Origin: Calendula officinalis
Taxonomy: Eukaryota > Streptophyta > Magnoliopsida > Asterales > Asteraceae
Length of the DNA stretch: 64,000 bases
Reading direction: 5' to 3'
Assembly (NCBI GenBank): GCA_963853835.1
Contig: OY970824.1
Span: 3,415,001-3,479,000 of the forward strand
Positions 1-11,080 of the stretch are shown here, in pieces. The translations under genes were made by a program, and so were the position numbers. The notes below the pieces were generated by a model, which saw nothing but the letters and a program-made list of their open reading frames with translations, searched no databases and was not told where the DNA came from. Numbering within the stretch: the stretch's first letter is position 1; every line of letters begins with the position of its first letter.

Positions 1-338
1 AAACCAGCCTTAAAAGACAGAAAACATGTTCAAATTGGACTTTTTAGCAAACCCATATTTAAATTTTATAACTAACTTTTCGAAAAATCAGACTTCTATA
101 GTTTTCAACTATTTTTCTAAAAAGAGAAAATCCTCTTGTTTTCTGAACTAGAAAAAGGGAAAACATTTGAACACACATTTTCAAAATACTAAAAACATGC
201 GCATTTTCTAAGAAAACGGAGATGAAATAATTTTTTTGGCAACTAAATGCATCCTAAATGAAATCGGTGTCAAAACATAGAACTATCGAATTATAAATGA
301 GAAACTTTTTACTTTCCGAAATTTTGAATTTGATATAC

Positions 339-398
339 CTTGACCATTCCAGTTCCATTGTCACAAACGAGGGGCTGAATATCTTCTCCATCTGCCAT
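339..398 (-). CDS. ACT: Actin, first coding exon (gene continues off the left edge)
   Basis: The exon encodes the 20 N-terminal residues of a plant actin, starting MADGEDIQPLVCDNGTGMVK, followed by a GT donor at 338-337. Actin is the monomer of cytoplasmic microfilaments. Plant actin genes conserve an intron just after codon 20, which is exactly where this exon stops. Upstream, the transcribed exon begins at 407 after a TTCTTTACAG acceptor 9 bp before the ATG, matching the leader intron known in plant actin genes. Positions 1-338 are intron; the rest of the gene lies outside the window. The untranslated first exon could not be located. Family call is firm; the isoform is not determined. Confidence 0.93.
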
Positions 399-407
399 TT
401 TTAAAAC

Positions 408-2236
408 CTGTAAAGAATATAGCAACAGAAATACTATTATGCATGTGTGCAACGGTATGAAATCGAAATTACCAGAATTTTTTTTTTTTTTGAGAATATA
501 TGTTCACATTTCACAGTAAGGGTTCCAACCAATCCGGTCCCAAACTGTAATGTGAAAGATAATAGTGATTTAATATAATTTTTTGCTAAAACGATATGGT
601 TTAACTAAATTAAAAACGAACTGGACTAAACTATACCAAAAGCCGATTTTTTTATATATAATTGGTACGAGTACCATACCAGAAATGGTTTGTTTGTATC
701 ACGATTTCGTCAAGATTTTTGCAAACTCATAATATCATAAAGAGATCATGAATAAAATTACCTGATAATTTGGATTCCGGGAGCTTGATTTTTTTTTATT
801 TTTTGAAATCGGTAATGTGAGATTGAAACGAAATGAAATGGAATGGAGTAAAACAAGGACTGATGAATTGCGGGGTTAAATCATAAATGTTGATGAAAAT
901 TGGCCGATTTACACGATAATTCGTCGGTTGAAATGGATGATTTCACGTTTATTTAGGGAGCTTTTGTGAACGCTATTTCAGTTCTTCCTTCTTTTATTTT
1001 GTCCTTTTCCAACGTTGGGAAATAATTAAATTTCATTTTGGATTTTTGGTTTTAAAAAACTCAAATGTTTATTGAATCCTCTAACTTTTTATAAAAAAGA
1101 ATTTTAACGGAACTTTTTATAAAAGTTAGTTTAGCTTTTTGAAGTATGGATATGTCATATGTATAACAAAAGTAGTTGGAATTGCGACTTAAAAGCTCCA
1201 AACTATGAGTTGTGTGTTAGAAATTTTAATCATATACAAATATTGGTTTCGTTAACGACAGTAAAAAATTATTTTTTTACTATATGTAGTATTATTAACT
1301 TGTATTTTCAACAATAGAAAGATAATTCTTCAAATACATAAGTGAGCTATTAATTAATGCACAATTTTTTATATATGTCAAAACATTTTTGTTAGAACTA
1401 TCATTATTATTTACCTACAAATATTTTAATGAAGTAGTTGTACTTGAAAAGTAAAGAGTTACATATTTTGATATGTGTAAAAGAATTAGTAATGTTTACC
1501 CCGCGCGATGTTGCAAGAATTTTTATATGACACTGAAAAGATTATTTATACCAGTAAATATTTCAGTGGTACAACGTCTAGCTATATGCACAATCTTTAT
1601 TATTCAGCTGATTGTATCCAATTTATTTTTATCCTTCAATTATTATATAACTTGTATCATTTAGTTTTACTTTGTGTTTCCATTTTGTTGTAGTGAAGTG
1701 ACGGTAAGTGTCGTGAGTCGTGACTCCTCACAAGATATCTAATTGGTTCAAACCTAACTAGCTAGTGACAAATCTTGAGAGTGGCCAAGGGAAGTTTGAG
1801 AATCGCCAACAATAATACTCCGATTAGACTCGGTATATCTAAATTAAAAATTCAAGCAGCCCATATTTGTATTTATCAAAATTTAATAAATGAATTAACA
1901 AAGTGTAAAATCAGTATCCAATCCTAACCAATATTTAGTAGTGTTGGTCTAGGTCCATACTAGAACGACCATTTCACATCTATGTATATCTTTAATAAGT
2001 GTCCAACCTTCTACTAGCTAGTAGCTACAAACGCCGAGTACGCCATGAAATGCCCCCCACATATGGCGCCTTGGATGTTACATTTTTTGTCAATGCATTC
2101 AACTTCAATTATTACAAATTTTAGTTGGTGATAAAAAAATTTGTAGCTTATAATGTCAAATTTGATAGTTAACCTACTTTTAATTTTCCTTGTCTGCGTA
2201 ACATGTTGGAAAATTTTGGACACATATAATTATATA
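408..2236. other. Actin upstream region and AT-rich intergenic DNA
   Basis: This should hold the actin leader intron, untranslated first exon and promoter on the minus strand. I could not fix the leader exon boundaries. The rest is AT-rich and shows no gene, RNA or transposon end that I recognise. Confidence 0.5.
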
Positions 2237-2740
2237 TCTTCTCCTATATATGAGCCTACATTTGATTTACGTTTGCCAACTAGGCAGTTTGGAGCTATCC
2301 CATTCGCTAACAATGTCATGTGTAATTCTAGGATTGCCAACATGCCATGTCTCTCTTTCCTACATTTATTCACAAAAATCCCTTCATTCACGGAAAGAAA
2401 ATCAACTCCCGGTGTTAAACAAAATTCACGGGATTTCATATTTACTAATTCCGAAACTTCTCTCCTGCATATATACCACCAAAAATCACGGGATTTCATT
2501 AAGATAAACTTTTGAATTTTTTGATTATTTCCTTTAAAATCTATTTAATACCACCTGTGATAATTATAGTCAAAATTCAAAACATTATATACAATTGATT
2601 ATTTCTTTTAAAATCTATTTAATACCACCAAAAATACTTGGCCTTATACCGTGGTAATTATTGTTTTTTTGTGATAATTATAGTAAAAATTCAAAACATT
2701 ATATAGTCAACCAAAATTCCGGTTTATTCTACGGTATAAC

Positions 2741-5289
2741 TGTAACGCCCTAAAATTTTACAAAATTAAATAATGATTTAAATTACATTTTTAATTACGT
2801 TTTTATGGTCTACGAGTTGACCGTAAAATACTATGTGACGCTTTGTGTTGTGTAAATTAAATAAATTACGTATGTATGACGTTCGAGTTTAGATAATTAA
2901 TGGGGTAATTATAAGTGACGTTCTAATCCCGAGTGTGTGATGAGTTTAGTATGTGTTGAGGCCGGCCATGGGCCAAGGCCGCGACCCGCAAACTTTTATC
3001 TTGGCAATATAGAGTTCGGCCAAAGAGGGCTTAGGGCCAAGGATTAATTCTCGTTTTTGTTTAGCTCAATTAAGGACGCATATGAGCCCAAGTATTTAGC
3101 AGCTTGGTTAAATGAGGGCCGAACACCTTGTGGTCACGTATTTCTTTAGCCTTGTCCGATCCAAGAAGTGTATAGGGCCCGATGTGTTTATTTTTCCCTT
3201 AGCCTGATTTCAATTAAGGCCTTGGACCCATTACCTAATATTACTAATTAATCAAATATTTGTCTAAACCCTACCCCTAATCTCCACAACTTCGGCAGCC
3301 ATCTAGAACAGTGTTATTTCTCTTTTTCCAGCCAAGACTTTCCACAACCACCGCCATGCTTCACCTGTGATTCCAGCAACAAACAACCACCACCGCCCTT
3401 GAATTCTTTTTGTGTTGTTTTCGGCAGCAAGCAACAACCAACCACCACAGCTGTCCTTTTACTTTCTGGTCCAGCAAAGAACAAACCACCATCACCACCT
3501 TGGCTTTATTTAGGTGTGACCTCCAGCAAGACAAGAAGCAACCGCCGCCACGGCCGTAAGCTCTACATGATTCTGCTCCAAGCTGCGAGAGCATCTCCAC
3601 CTCCTGTTCTTGTTCCGGCGTTCTAGCAAAGGTTGAGTTAAAAGGTTCGATAACTCCCTATCTCCTTTGTCTTAGTTTTATAGATCCTGATACTAATGAC
3701 ATGCCTTGTTGTGGGTGAAACCGAGCAGCGGAGAGGAGCGAACCGAGCAAGTCAGCAACTTGAGAGTGTCGAGTAGGAAGCAATACCGAGTCCTGAGTTG
3801 AGCAAGCGTTTATCGAGCCAAACTCATTCATCGAATCGAAATTTATGTTCCCTTCGGTAGTTTTCTTTTCTTTATTGATTTTCCTTGTGTCTAGAGTATA
3901 TATATTGATCCGAGTTTTTGGGTCACTGATTTTTATAAGTGTCGGGTTGAGGTCGGGTTTTCAAAACGGGTTTATTCAACATGCTGAATTTTCTAACAGA
4001 ATCTGACCTCGAGTTTAGGTCTGTTTTTACCACACTTAAAATACGTTTTTGGATTTTTGGCCCGTGCTGGTCACTTGTTTTCTGAGTTAGCTTTTCAATG
4101 CCGCAACCCTCTCGTCAATCCGAATTACGGTTTAAAAGTTATAGTCAATTTAGTATGCTGCTGTTAGGAAGATGACCTGTGCAGCAGGTCTGTCTTGCAA
4201 TGCTGTTTTGAGACATTTAGGTTCTGTTTTGGCCAGTGACTGTCTCACAGTAAATTGTAGTTCTGATTGTCTAGTTGTCGTGGGAAAAATCTAATGAGCC
4301 GTTTAAGAGTTATGGCAGTTTCCGTGAGACTGACGGGTGCTGTCAGTTTTCTGAAATAAGCCCTCGGGTAGGATTTTTAATTCAGGGTTTCGTTTTTGGT
4401 TTTAGGTCCGTCTAGGAGATAATTTGCTGAATATTTGATTCCCGTGAACCGGTTGGAGCTTACGTTTCTCGAGGTGAGTATTCTCACCGTGTATTCAGTT
4501 TTAACGTTATACATGCATGACTTATGTGTTATACTAGTTGAACCATACTTGTCATCTGAGTTTGATCTGTTATCTGAGTATCTGAGCATCTGTTTATTTA
4601 TTTTGATCTGAGACATGTGCCTGGGTAACTGAGCTCGGCATAGAGTCATTCTGTGCTACTACTTGATAGGGCATCTGAGATAATTATATTAAAGAGATAA
4701 AAACATAATAACACACAACTGAGTTTTTGGCTATATACCTATCTTGGGATCACCTCCCGTCTGAGTTTTTGGGATTATTCCCGTCTGAGTTTTGGGATCA
4801 CTCCCGTCTGAGTTTTTGGCTTACGCCTATCTGAGGTGTGAGGAGGGGCGAGGTTGATCTCTCGTCCCAAATCACACAAGCGCGCTATATAAATTAAAAT
4901 CTGAGTAATAAAATCCGAGAAATAAATCTGAGTAATTAATCGAGTAGATTCTGAGTAGGAGTACACCGATGTGCCTCATGTGTTGTATGTTATAATTGTT
5001 TACATTTTGAGACTATTCACTCAGCTTCCCAGCTGACCCAAACTTTCCCCCACATTGTTTCAGGTACCAGTAAAGGATAGGAGAAGGTGGACGGTTGACT
5101 GCTGTATCTTATACATACTGTTGTGGACCGCAATTAATATTTTAAAAACACTTTATTTTATTTTAACTACTTCCGCATTAAATACGTTTAAATGTTAAAT
5201 ATTTATATCTGAGACTTATTTATGGGACCTTTTGATTAAAATTTTGTTTTCAAAAATTTTAAAAATCTTGTAAATTTTTGGGTGTTACA
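2741..5289. mobile_element. Solo LTR (or LTR-like element) of 2549 bp with 5-bp TSD
   Basis: The element starts TGTAACGCCC and ends GGGTGTTACA and is flanked on both sides by ATAAC (2736-2740 and 5290-5294), a 5-bp target site duplication. TG...CA ends plus a 5-bp duplication fit a solo LTR left by recombination between two LTRs. The terminal inverted repeat is imperfect but long (about 23 bp). No intact coding region is seen; short open frames around 3360-3630 are proline/asparagine-rich reading through CCACCA-type sequence. A tandem repeat lies at 4718-4840. A non-autonomous TIR element is the alternative reading. Confidence 0.72.
4718..4840. repeat. Short tandem repeat with CTGAGTTTTTGG core
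   Basis: Four to five units of roughly 25-30 bp share CTGAGTTTTTGG followed by variants of GATCACTCCCGT. They lie inside the solo LTR and encode nothing obvious. Confidence 0.7.
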
Positions 5290-5591
5290 ATAACATAATA
5301 TATTCCTTAAATCCCGTGATTTCACTTACCTTTACCATTTTTTAAAATTCGATAACCATTATCCCCTATATAAACCATGTCAATATGGTTGAAATACTTA
5401 CAGTTGATTAAAAGCCAGTTCCGATTCCCTGCATCAAAGAACAGCATCAGGTGAAGGTACATATTCATTCCTTGATTTTTTATACGCTTAATAACCTGTG
5501 GTATTCCTTTGTGTGAACTGCAGTCAACATCGTGATTTTGTTATCTTCATAGATTTAGGGCAGTTTCAAATCATAAACATCTCAGGCAAGG

Positions 5592-5738
5592 TTAGAGTAT
5601 TTCGGGCATGTGGTGACCAGTGAAGGGATATCAGCAGATAAAATCAAGATTGACAGCATGTTGAGCTGGCCACAACCCACTACTGTCAATACCATAAAAC
5701 AATTATGTTTGGTTAATTCATCAGAACTAAAACTGTAG
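5592..5738 (+). pseudogene. Ty3/gypsy reverse transcriptase scrap
   Basis: One frame reads LEYFGHVVTSEGISADKIKI and then DSMLSWPQPTTVNTIKQL before degenerating to a stop. This matches the region after the RT palm in gypsy Pol, where a YLGH-V-S-GV-D--KI---WP-P motif leads into the RNase H connection. About 40 residues remain, with no neighbouring Pol sequence and no LTR. Confidence 0.75.
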
Positions 5739-7015
5739 TTTTTTATTCTATTTGGTTGATTCCAACTAAAAATATTCTGTTACCTTGCAGGAAACGTCTT
5801 TGCAGCACCAAAAACTCCTCTTCAAATACCAGGTCTTGCCAAAAACCCTACATTAAAACTTCATTAACGGATTTTTAGTGTGCACGTTTTTAATCATATT
5901 TTATATGTTGTAGATCAGTTTAAAAGTGTTAATGTATTAAAATGACTTATAAAATTGAACACACAAATTGAACATACAGTAGGACTTTTAAAGTCGCTTT
6001 TATTAAATTGTCGCTTTTTATTCATTAAATTTATTTAAAAAATTGACTAATTAGTCAAATCTGTATATTTGACTAACCTAATAATGAACATTGACCAATC
6101 TTAGTGTGGTATATTAAAACATACAGAGTTATTATTATTTTTAATGATTTTTAGTGATACCTCATAGTGAAATTCACCACTTTTTAGTTATTTTTTTAAA
6201 ATTTTCATCGGATTATTTTTTCAATATAAAATATTACTTATTTTGAAGAATTTTATAATTTTTTAAGTTAATCTTGCAAATTATGTTTAACTATAAAATA
6301 TATATTATTTTTAGAACACGTATTAATATTTATAAAACATATTAGTTATGTTTTTGTATATGTTTTAGAGGTGAAAAAATATCAATGATGACTATTTTGG
6401 TAAATCAAGATGATAATTGATAATATAGTTCCAAAGATTATATTTTTAGAACAAAATAAATGTGAGAAACAAAATAAGATGATAAATTCAGTCTCAAACC
6501 TTAATTAAGAGTGTACAGGAGCTTAATTATTGACGGATATACGATCAAAAATCTAGAACTCTTCATAGTTTATTAAGTTGAAAAAAATTACAGGTAAACG
6601 TTTGATGAAATTGAAATTTTTCTCTAAATATTTATTTCTTAGACCATTATTATACAGTTCTTACCTAGAATTTGCACCCCCGCCCCTATCAACGCTCCAA
6701 TTTTGACACCATTTTTCCGCTAATATATAGGAAAGCCCTAGATCGAAATTGAACAAATTCAAACCATTGTCTTCCAAAATTAGAACCTTGATAAATTCAA
6801 ACCGTTGTCATCGTGTTCATAAATTCACAAACGAAACCATAGTTACATTTACATGAACGACTTAGTGTTTAGGGCATAAAATGTTTAGAAATTGAAAGAG
6901 GAAAACCTATGAGAAGGAAAACATACCATACCATGGACCGATGTTCATAAAATTAATGATGATTTTGATTTTGTTTATTGAAATGACGATGTGATATCGA
7001 ATCTTCAGTTTGCTA

Positions 7016-7110
7016 TGTTCCTTACGCCCTCTATGTAAGCTTCCATTTTTTTGTTGCCTGCTAACGCCCACATATGAATTACGCCCTCTATGTAAGCTTT
7101 CATTTTTCTG
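7016..7110. repeat. Short direct duplication
   Basis: TTACGCCCTCTATGTAAGCTT followed by a CATTTTT tail occurs twice, about 60 bp apart. It is a local duplication of unknown meaning. Confidence 0.6.
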
Positions 7111-7682
7111 GATTCGAGATAACCTGAATCAGATGGATAGAGCGAAAACCCTAGATATGATATCCCGTCAAAATGGATCGTTGGGAGTGTTCTATGATTA
7201 TTCCGTCAAATTGTAGTTCCGTCAAATGGAACTTGGAGATTTCGGGTTTTAAGCCCACACAACTTGATTTAAGAAAGTTTACTTCGTTTAAATGGGTGTT
7301 AAGCCCAAACAGGTGCAGTTTAATGAGCCCACGAATATTAAAAATCCAATTCAGTTTAATGGGGTTTTAACACAACACAATTAGGCAATACCACTTGATC
7401 TGCTCAGTTCGGCCTTAAAACCTATTAACTTTTTCAATGCATCACTATAATAATAAGACATAAATATGAGTAATTTTTGAAATTTATAGGTGCTAAACAA
7501 TAACGTTAATAAGTTTGACTATGTGATTTCAGTGACAATAACTATATTTTTGTTATATATTTAGTTTAGTTATAATTTATTTTTAATATATAGGTAAAGA
7601 TTTTATCAATTACTACACGTAAAGATTACATGGAAAAAATTAAGTTCACACCGATGACAAATTGGTGTAAGATTTAGGCTAT

Positions 7683-7862
7683 AAAAAAAGGAGAAAAAAG
7701 AAAAATCACAGTAGAAAATAATGAGAATCAATTAGAAAACATTAAACGCATCGTAGTAGAATCTCAATGTAATGTTCATTGCTCTTCGTCCAACACACCA
7801 TTAGAGGATATCTCCAAAAGAAGACCTGGAAGGCCTTCAAAAAGATATAAGTATTTTATTTA
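7683..7862 (+). pseudogene. Lysine-rich fragment with an AT-hook-like motif
   Basis: An open frame of about 60 codons without its own ATG ends in KRRPGRPSKRYK, an AT-hook-like RPGRPSK core, then stops just before the helicase fragment. It may be the tail of another ORF carried by the decayed Helitron. No function is assigned. Confidence 0.3.
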
Positions 7863-7867
7863 ATTAC

Positions 7868-8152
7868 ATGGTTATTAGTCCTTCCGACAACAAGATGCCT
7901 TTCAAATTGAATCGGAGGCAATTTCCTGTTCAAGTCTGCTTTGCTATGACCATTAATAAAAGTCAAGGTCAGACGTTGTCTCAAGTTGGTTTGTTTCTGC
8001 AAAAACCGGTATTCTCACATGGCCAACTTTATGTAGTTGTATCACCAGTTAAGAACAAGAACGGATTGATGGTCATTTGTTGTGATAGAGATGACAATTA
8101 CACTAATTCAATAACAAATGTCGTGTATAAAGAAGTCTTATTTCGTGTATAA
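7868..8152 (+). pseudogene. Helitron helicase (PIF1-like) C-terminal remnant, 94 codons
   Basis: The frame shows FAMTINKSQGQTLSQVGL, the motif V region of SF1B/PIF1-like helicases in the C-terminus of Helitron Rep-Hel proteins, then HGQLYVVVSPVKN where families normally have a YV-xSRV motif VI. The arginine of motif VI is replaced by proline, so the remnant is inactive even apart from lacking Rep, Walker A and Walker B. Full-length Rep-Hel proteins exceed 1000 residues. It ends in VYKEVLFRV, like the tails of these proteins. Confidence 0.82.
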
Positions 8153-8300
8153 ATTTTATGTAACATTTGTTCATGTATCAAATTTTGTAAAAACTTATCA
8201 TTACAACTATCGATTCTTATGTCATTTTTAAAATTATTAATATTTTTTTGGTATTTTTCTATAATATATCTCTTTAAAATTATTAATATTTTTCTAGTTT

Positions 8301-9295
8301 ATTATATATAATTAATGATTGGCATGTCCAAAATATAATTGTGGTGAATGAGATATCGATTCTCAAAGTGGGATGTATGGAACAAAGAAATCAAACAAAT
8401 GAACTAGTGAGAACTCGAACCTATCCACACTCGTCTCCCGGGTTCCATGGGGTTCGTTTTTTGCCACTCGGTTTTTTGTCACTCGGTTTAGTGGGGTATA
8501 TTCAAATAATATTATTTATAATTTTAATGTTTGTCATTAAAATGTATATTTGAATTTTGGTTTTATTTCTTTGTAATGAAAAGGTATAATGACATTAATG
8601 TAGGTCATTATAAATTTAATTGATTATACCCATGACCATGTTATATTATAAATAGAGATGATGTGGTTCATTTGGAAGACACACATTCACATATTTCCAT
8701 ACACTTACTTACAAGTTATCACACATTTGCTCTCCATTGTTAGTGTTCTTAAACATAAGAAATTTCGGTAAGTGTTCGGGCATGGATTATATCCGGTAGT
8801 GTAAAACTACTCGGTTGTTTTATCCTGTGAAATAGACAACGAATCTATTTTAAATGGATTGTTTTTCATATTCTTGTTTCAATCTTGTAATTGTTTAGTC
8901 ATTTCCCAATTATATTATATTTTAATTAATAAATGCATCGTTTAAGTGGGTACAACAAATGTGAAAATTTAAACTAAAATAATAACGTTAAGCAAGCTTT
9001 TAGGGATCATTATAACGGGAATATCTTTAGAAAGAGAAATCTATCTTGGTTATCTTGTAATGATTGTTAATGCAAAGAATGTATACCAAAAAAATTATTC
9101 AAAAAACAAGAACATTTGCTTCTAGAAGGGACAAACATAGGATCAAGAGTCTGAAAATGCATTACAAAAGGTTCATTTGCTCCTATCTATTTTCTCTAAG
9201 TTGCTAATTAATTATTCCGCCAAAAGGTCTACAACAAAATTTCAAACGACACATATATATCATACGTATATATATCAACAAAATGATTCAAATTA
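8301..9295. other. Intergenic DNA with a TATA-like promoter or LTR fragment
   Basis: No gene is seen. A TATAAATAG box at 8647-8655 is followed by CA-rich, ACACA-type sequence resembling the promoter and leader of a copia LTR, but no LTR partner or primer site was found. The 3' flank of the PAR1 gene begins near 9295. Confidence 0.4.
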
Positions 9296-10427
9296 TTAGA
9301 GGGAAAAAGGGGCCGGGGCGGCAAGACTAAATTTGCGAAGCTTCATGTTACTTCCAACAGGACTATCCGCAAATATAGAACTTGAGCTCAAAAGATCAAT
9401 CATGTTACGATCAGGATTACTACGCTGTTGTTCGCATAAATCTGGTAACGAGACTCCTGAAATTATAAGTAATTTTTTTCAAAAATATCAACAGAAAATG
9501 ACAATGAAAGATAACATAATTAAAATACCGACTATCTCCTTTAATATAATGAAATTATCATTTTACCTTTATGTTTACTTTAAATAACATTAACATTATT
9601 TTATTCAAAATGCGTGAGACTCATCCCCACTAATGATTTAATATAATCTATTTTAACCCCTTGGCTCCTCGCACCTCAAAAACCATTAAACAAACATTGT
9701 ATACATACCATATGAAGTCCGATGTGAATTAGATACGGAAAAAAATAATACCACCGTCCCAAAATTATTGTCCACAAACAAAACTCGCGTAGCTTTAAAA
9801 AAAATGCATTTACTATATTGTGCGATCAATGAAATTCCATATTTACCACCTAACTGTTTTTTGATAAGTGGAGTTTTCAAGTGGACAATAATTTTGGAAC
9901 ATTAAAAAGGAAATATGGATAATAAAATTGAGACGGATGGAGTAATACCTTCGCCGATGGCCAAATTGAAATGAAGATCAACGATATTAGGGCATTTTTG
10001 GTAACAAGGTGGCGAGCAAAGAGTCACGATTGAGTGTTTATCAAGTAACGCATCAGATGAAATACCTGTTGCGTTACGATTAACACCACAAGCACTAACA
10101 CAATCGTCGGTCTCAATGTATCCCGACATGAATTCCACCATAACTTCTGATGTTCGGCATTGGTATTCAACTTTTCCTTTTTTATCCTCAAAATCTTCCA
10201 ACACACATCGTTTTCCCGACGATGAAATTGCAAATGCGCAGTCGTCTTTTGTCAGATCTTCGCATATAATCGCACCTGCGGATTATGTTGATTAACAAAT
10301 TACAAAATTAATTATATATCTAAAAACTAATTAGAAAGTAATTATAATTAAGGCATATAGATAGATACATACCAAAGGTGGTTGCTCCATGGAGGAAAAG
10401 AAAAATGAGAACCAAAGAAAACTTCAT
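9296..10427 (-). CDS. PAR1: PAR1-family secreted protein, complete three-exon gene (180 aa)
   Basis: Exons are 10373-10427, 9949-10275 and 9296-9456; the junctions give 543 nt in one frame ending in TAA. The product starts with a signal peptide (MKFSLVLIFLFLHGATTFG). The mature part carries the family pattern: CEDLTKDDCAFAISSSGKRC, YQCRTSEV, YIETDDCVSACGV, CSPPCYQKCPNIVDLHFNLA and LPDLCE. These are hallmarks of the photoassimilate-responsive PAR1 family, named from a tobacco transcript induced by sugars; the biochemical role is unknown. Many paired cysteines and the signal peptide suggest an apoplastic protein. The start was chosen because the signal peptide begins there. Intron 2 contains a MITE at 9751-9942. 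A CACGTG G-box lies about 150 bp upstream. Confidence 0.93.
9751..9942. mobile_element. Stowaway-like MITE in PAR1 intron 2
   Basis: The ends read CCACCGTCCCAAAATTATTG and, inverted, CTCCATCCGTCTC, with a second inverted pair around GTGGACAATAATTTTG. TA flanks both sides (9749-9750, 9943-9944). About 192 bp, no coding capacity. The end lies only a few bases from the intron 2 splice donor. Confidence 0.75.
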
Positions 10428-10577
10428 TGGATTGATTGATTGAATGAAGGAAGAACACAAACTTTTGTGAGGATGAAAGTAATGAGAAAAATGGGCGGTC
10501 TCCGGTATATGTAGGGTTGACGAGACCCCCAGTTTACAAAAATAGAAAGAAAAATTAGGCCATTTTAATCTTGAATC

Positions 10578-10583
10578 CACGTG
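10578..10583. promoter_or_regulatory. G-box (CACGTG) upstream of PAR1
   Basis: A perfect CACGTG palindrome in the context CCACGTGT, about 150 bp before the PAR1 start codon. G-boxes bind bZIP and bHLH factors; activity here is inference. Confidence 0.4.
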
Positions 10584-10972
10584 TACCTATTTCTTACTTT
10601 TTCTTTTCTTATCAATCTTCCTCGTAACTATAGTGTCCGACTTTACCGAGTTAGAAAGTATTGGATATTTGTCTAAGTAAGTCATTATATTTCATCTAAT
10701 AATAGTCTTTATTTATTTATTTATTGTTCTCATAATACGATTAAAAACTAATAGACGGACTGAATTGTCATTAAATAAAATATGAATTAATAGGTACAAA
10801 TTCCAATATTTATTTAGTCATTAACAAAAGAGAATTGTTATTTATCTCTAGTTTGATTTTATCAATTGTTGCCCTATAAATAAAGGCTTGGGATGTAAGT
10901 CCTAATTATGGCGCTAATTCTCTTAATCATCCTCTTAATTGGTAGAATAGAAACTCATACAAATTAAAAATG

Positions 10973-11003
10973 TGTCAGGAACCAAATTTAAACTGGTGAC
11001 ACG

Positions 11004-11040
<37 letters not shown>

Positions 11041-11045
11041 CCGAC
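10973..11045 (-). tRNA. trnF-GAA: Plastid-type trnF-GAA copy inserted in nuclear DNA (NUPT)
   Basis: On the minus strand the 73 nt begin GTCGGGATAGCTCAGTTGG, carry the anticodon loop CTGAAAA (anticodon GAA) and end TTCCTGACA with no encoded CCA. This is the plastid, not nuclear, tRNA-Phe sequence. The T loop reads GTTTAAAT instead of GTTCAAAT, changing the invariant TTC; together with TTTGG for TCTGG this looks like C-to-T decay typical of methylated nuclear copies. It folds as a cloverleaf but is probably not used. Confidence 0.85.
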
Positions 11046-11048
11046 TAT

Positions 11049-11080
11049 TCAGAACCAGATTTGAACTGGTGACACGAGGT
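11049..11080 (-). pseudogene. Partial second copy of trnF (3' half)
   Basis: Right after the complete copy, the minus strand again shows CCTCGTGTCACCAGTTCAAA and TCTGGTTCT, that is the variable region, T arm and start of the acceptor stem. Here the T loop keeps the unmutated TTCAAAT. Tandem partial trnF copies exist in some plastid genomes, so the duplication may predate transfer. Confidence 0.8.

Larger units (their letters stand above)
2237..8300 (+). mobile_element. Degenerate Helitron remnant with nested insertions
   Basis: The left end (A then TCTTCTCCTATATATGAG) and the next ~150 bp resemble the 5' end of the complete small Helitron at 45280. The right part holds the last portion of a Helitron-type helicase (7868-8152), followed by about 110 bp similar to the 3' region of the same Helitron (shared words such as ATCGATT-TATGTCATTT). 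A solo LTR (2741-5289) and a gypsy RT scrap (5592) lie inside. No 3' hairpin is left, so the right boundary is approximate. That both ends belong to one original element is inference. Confidence 0.45.

Noticed and set aside
3361..3626. Pro/Thr-rich open frames near the start of the solo LTR
   Set aside because: Both strands are open because of CCACCA-type low complexity; no start context or conserved pattern.
10973..11045. Functional nuclear tRNA-Phe gene
   Set aside because: The sequence is plastid-type, has no TTC in the T loop, and a partial duplicate lies next to it.
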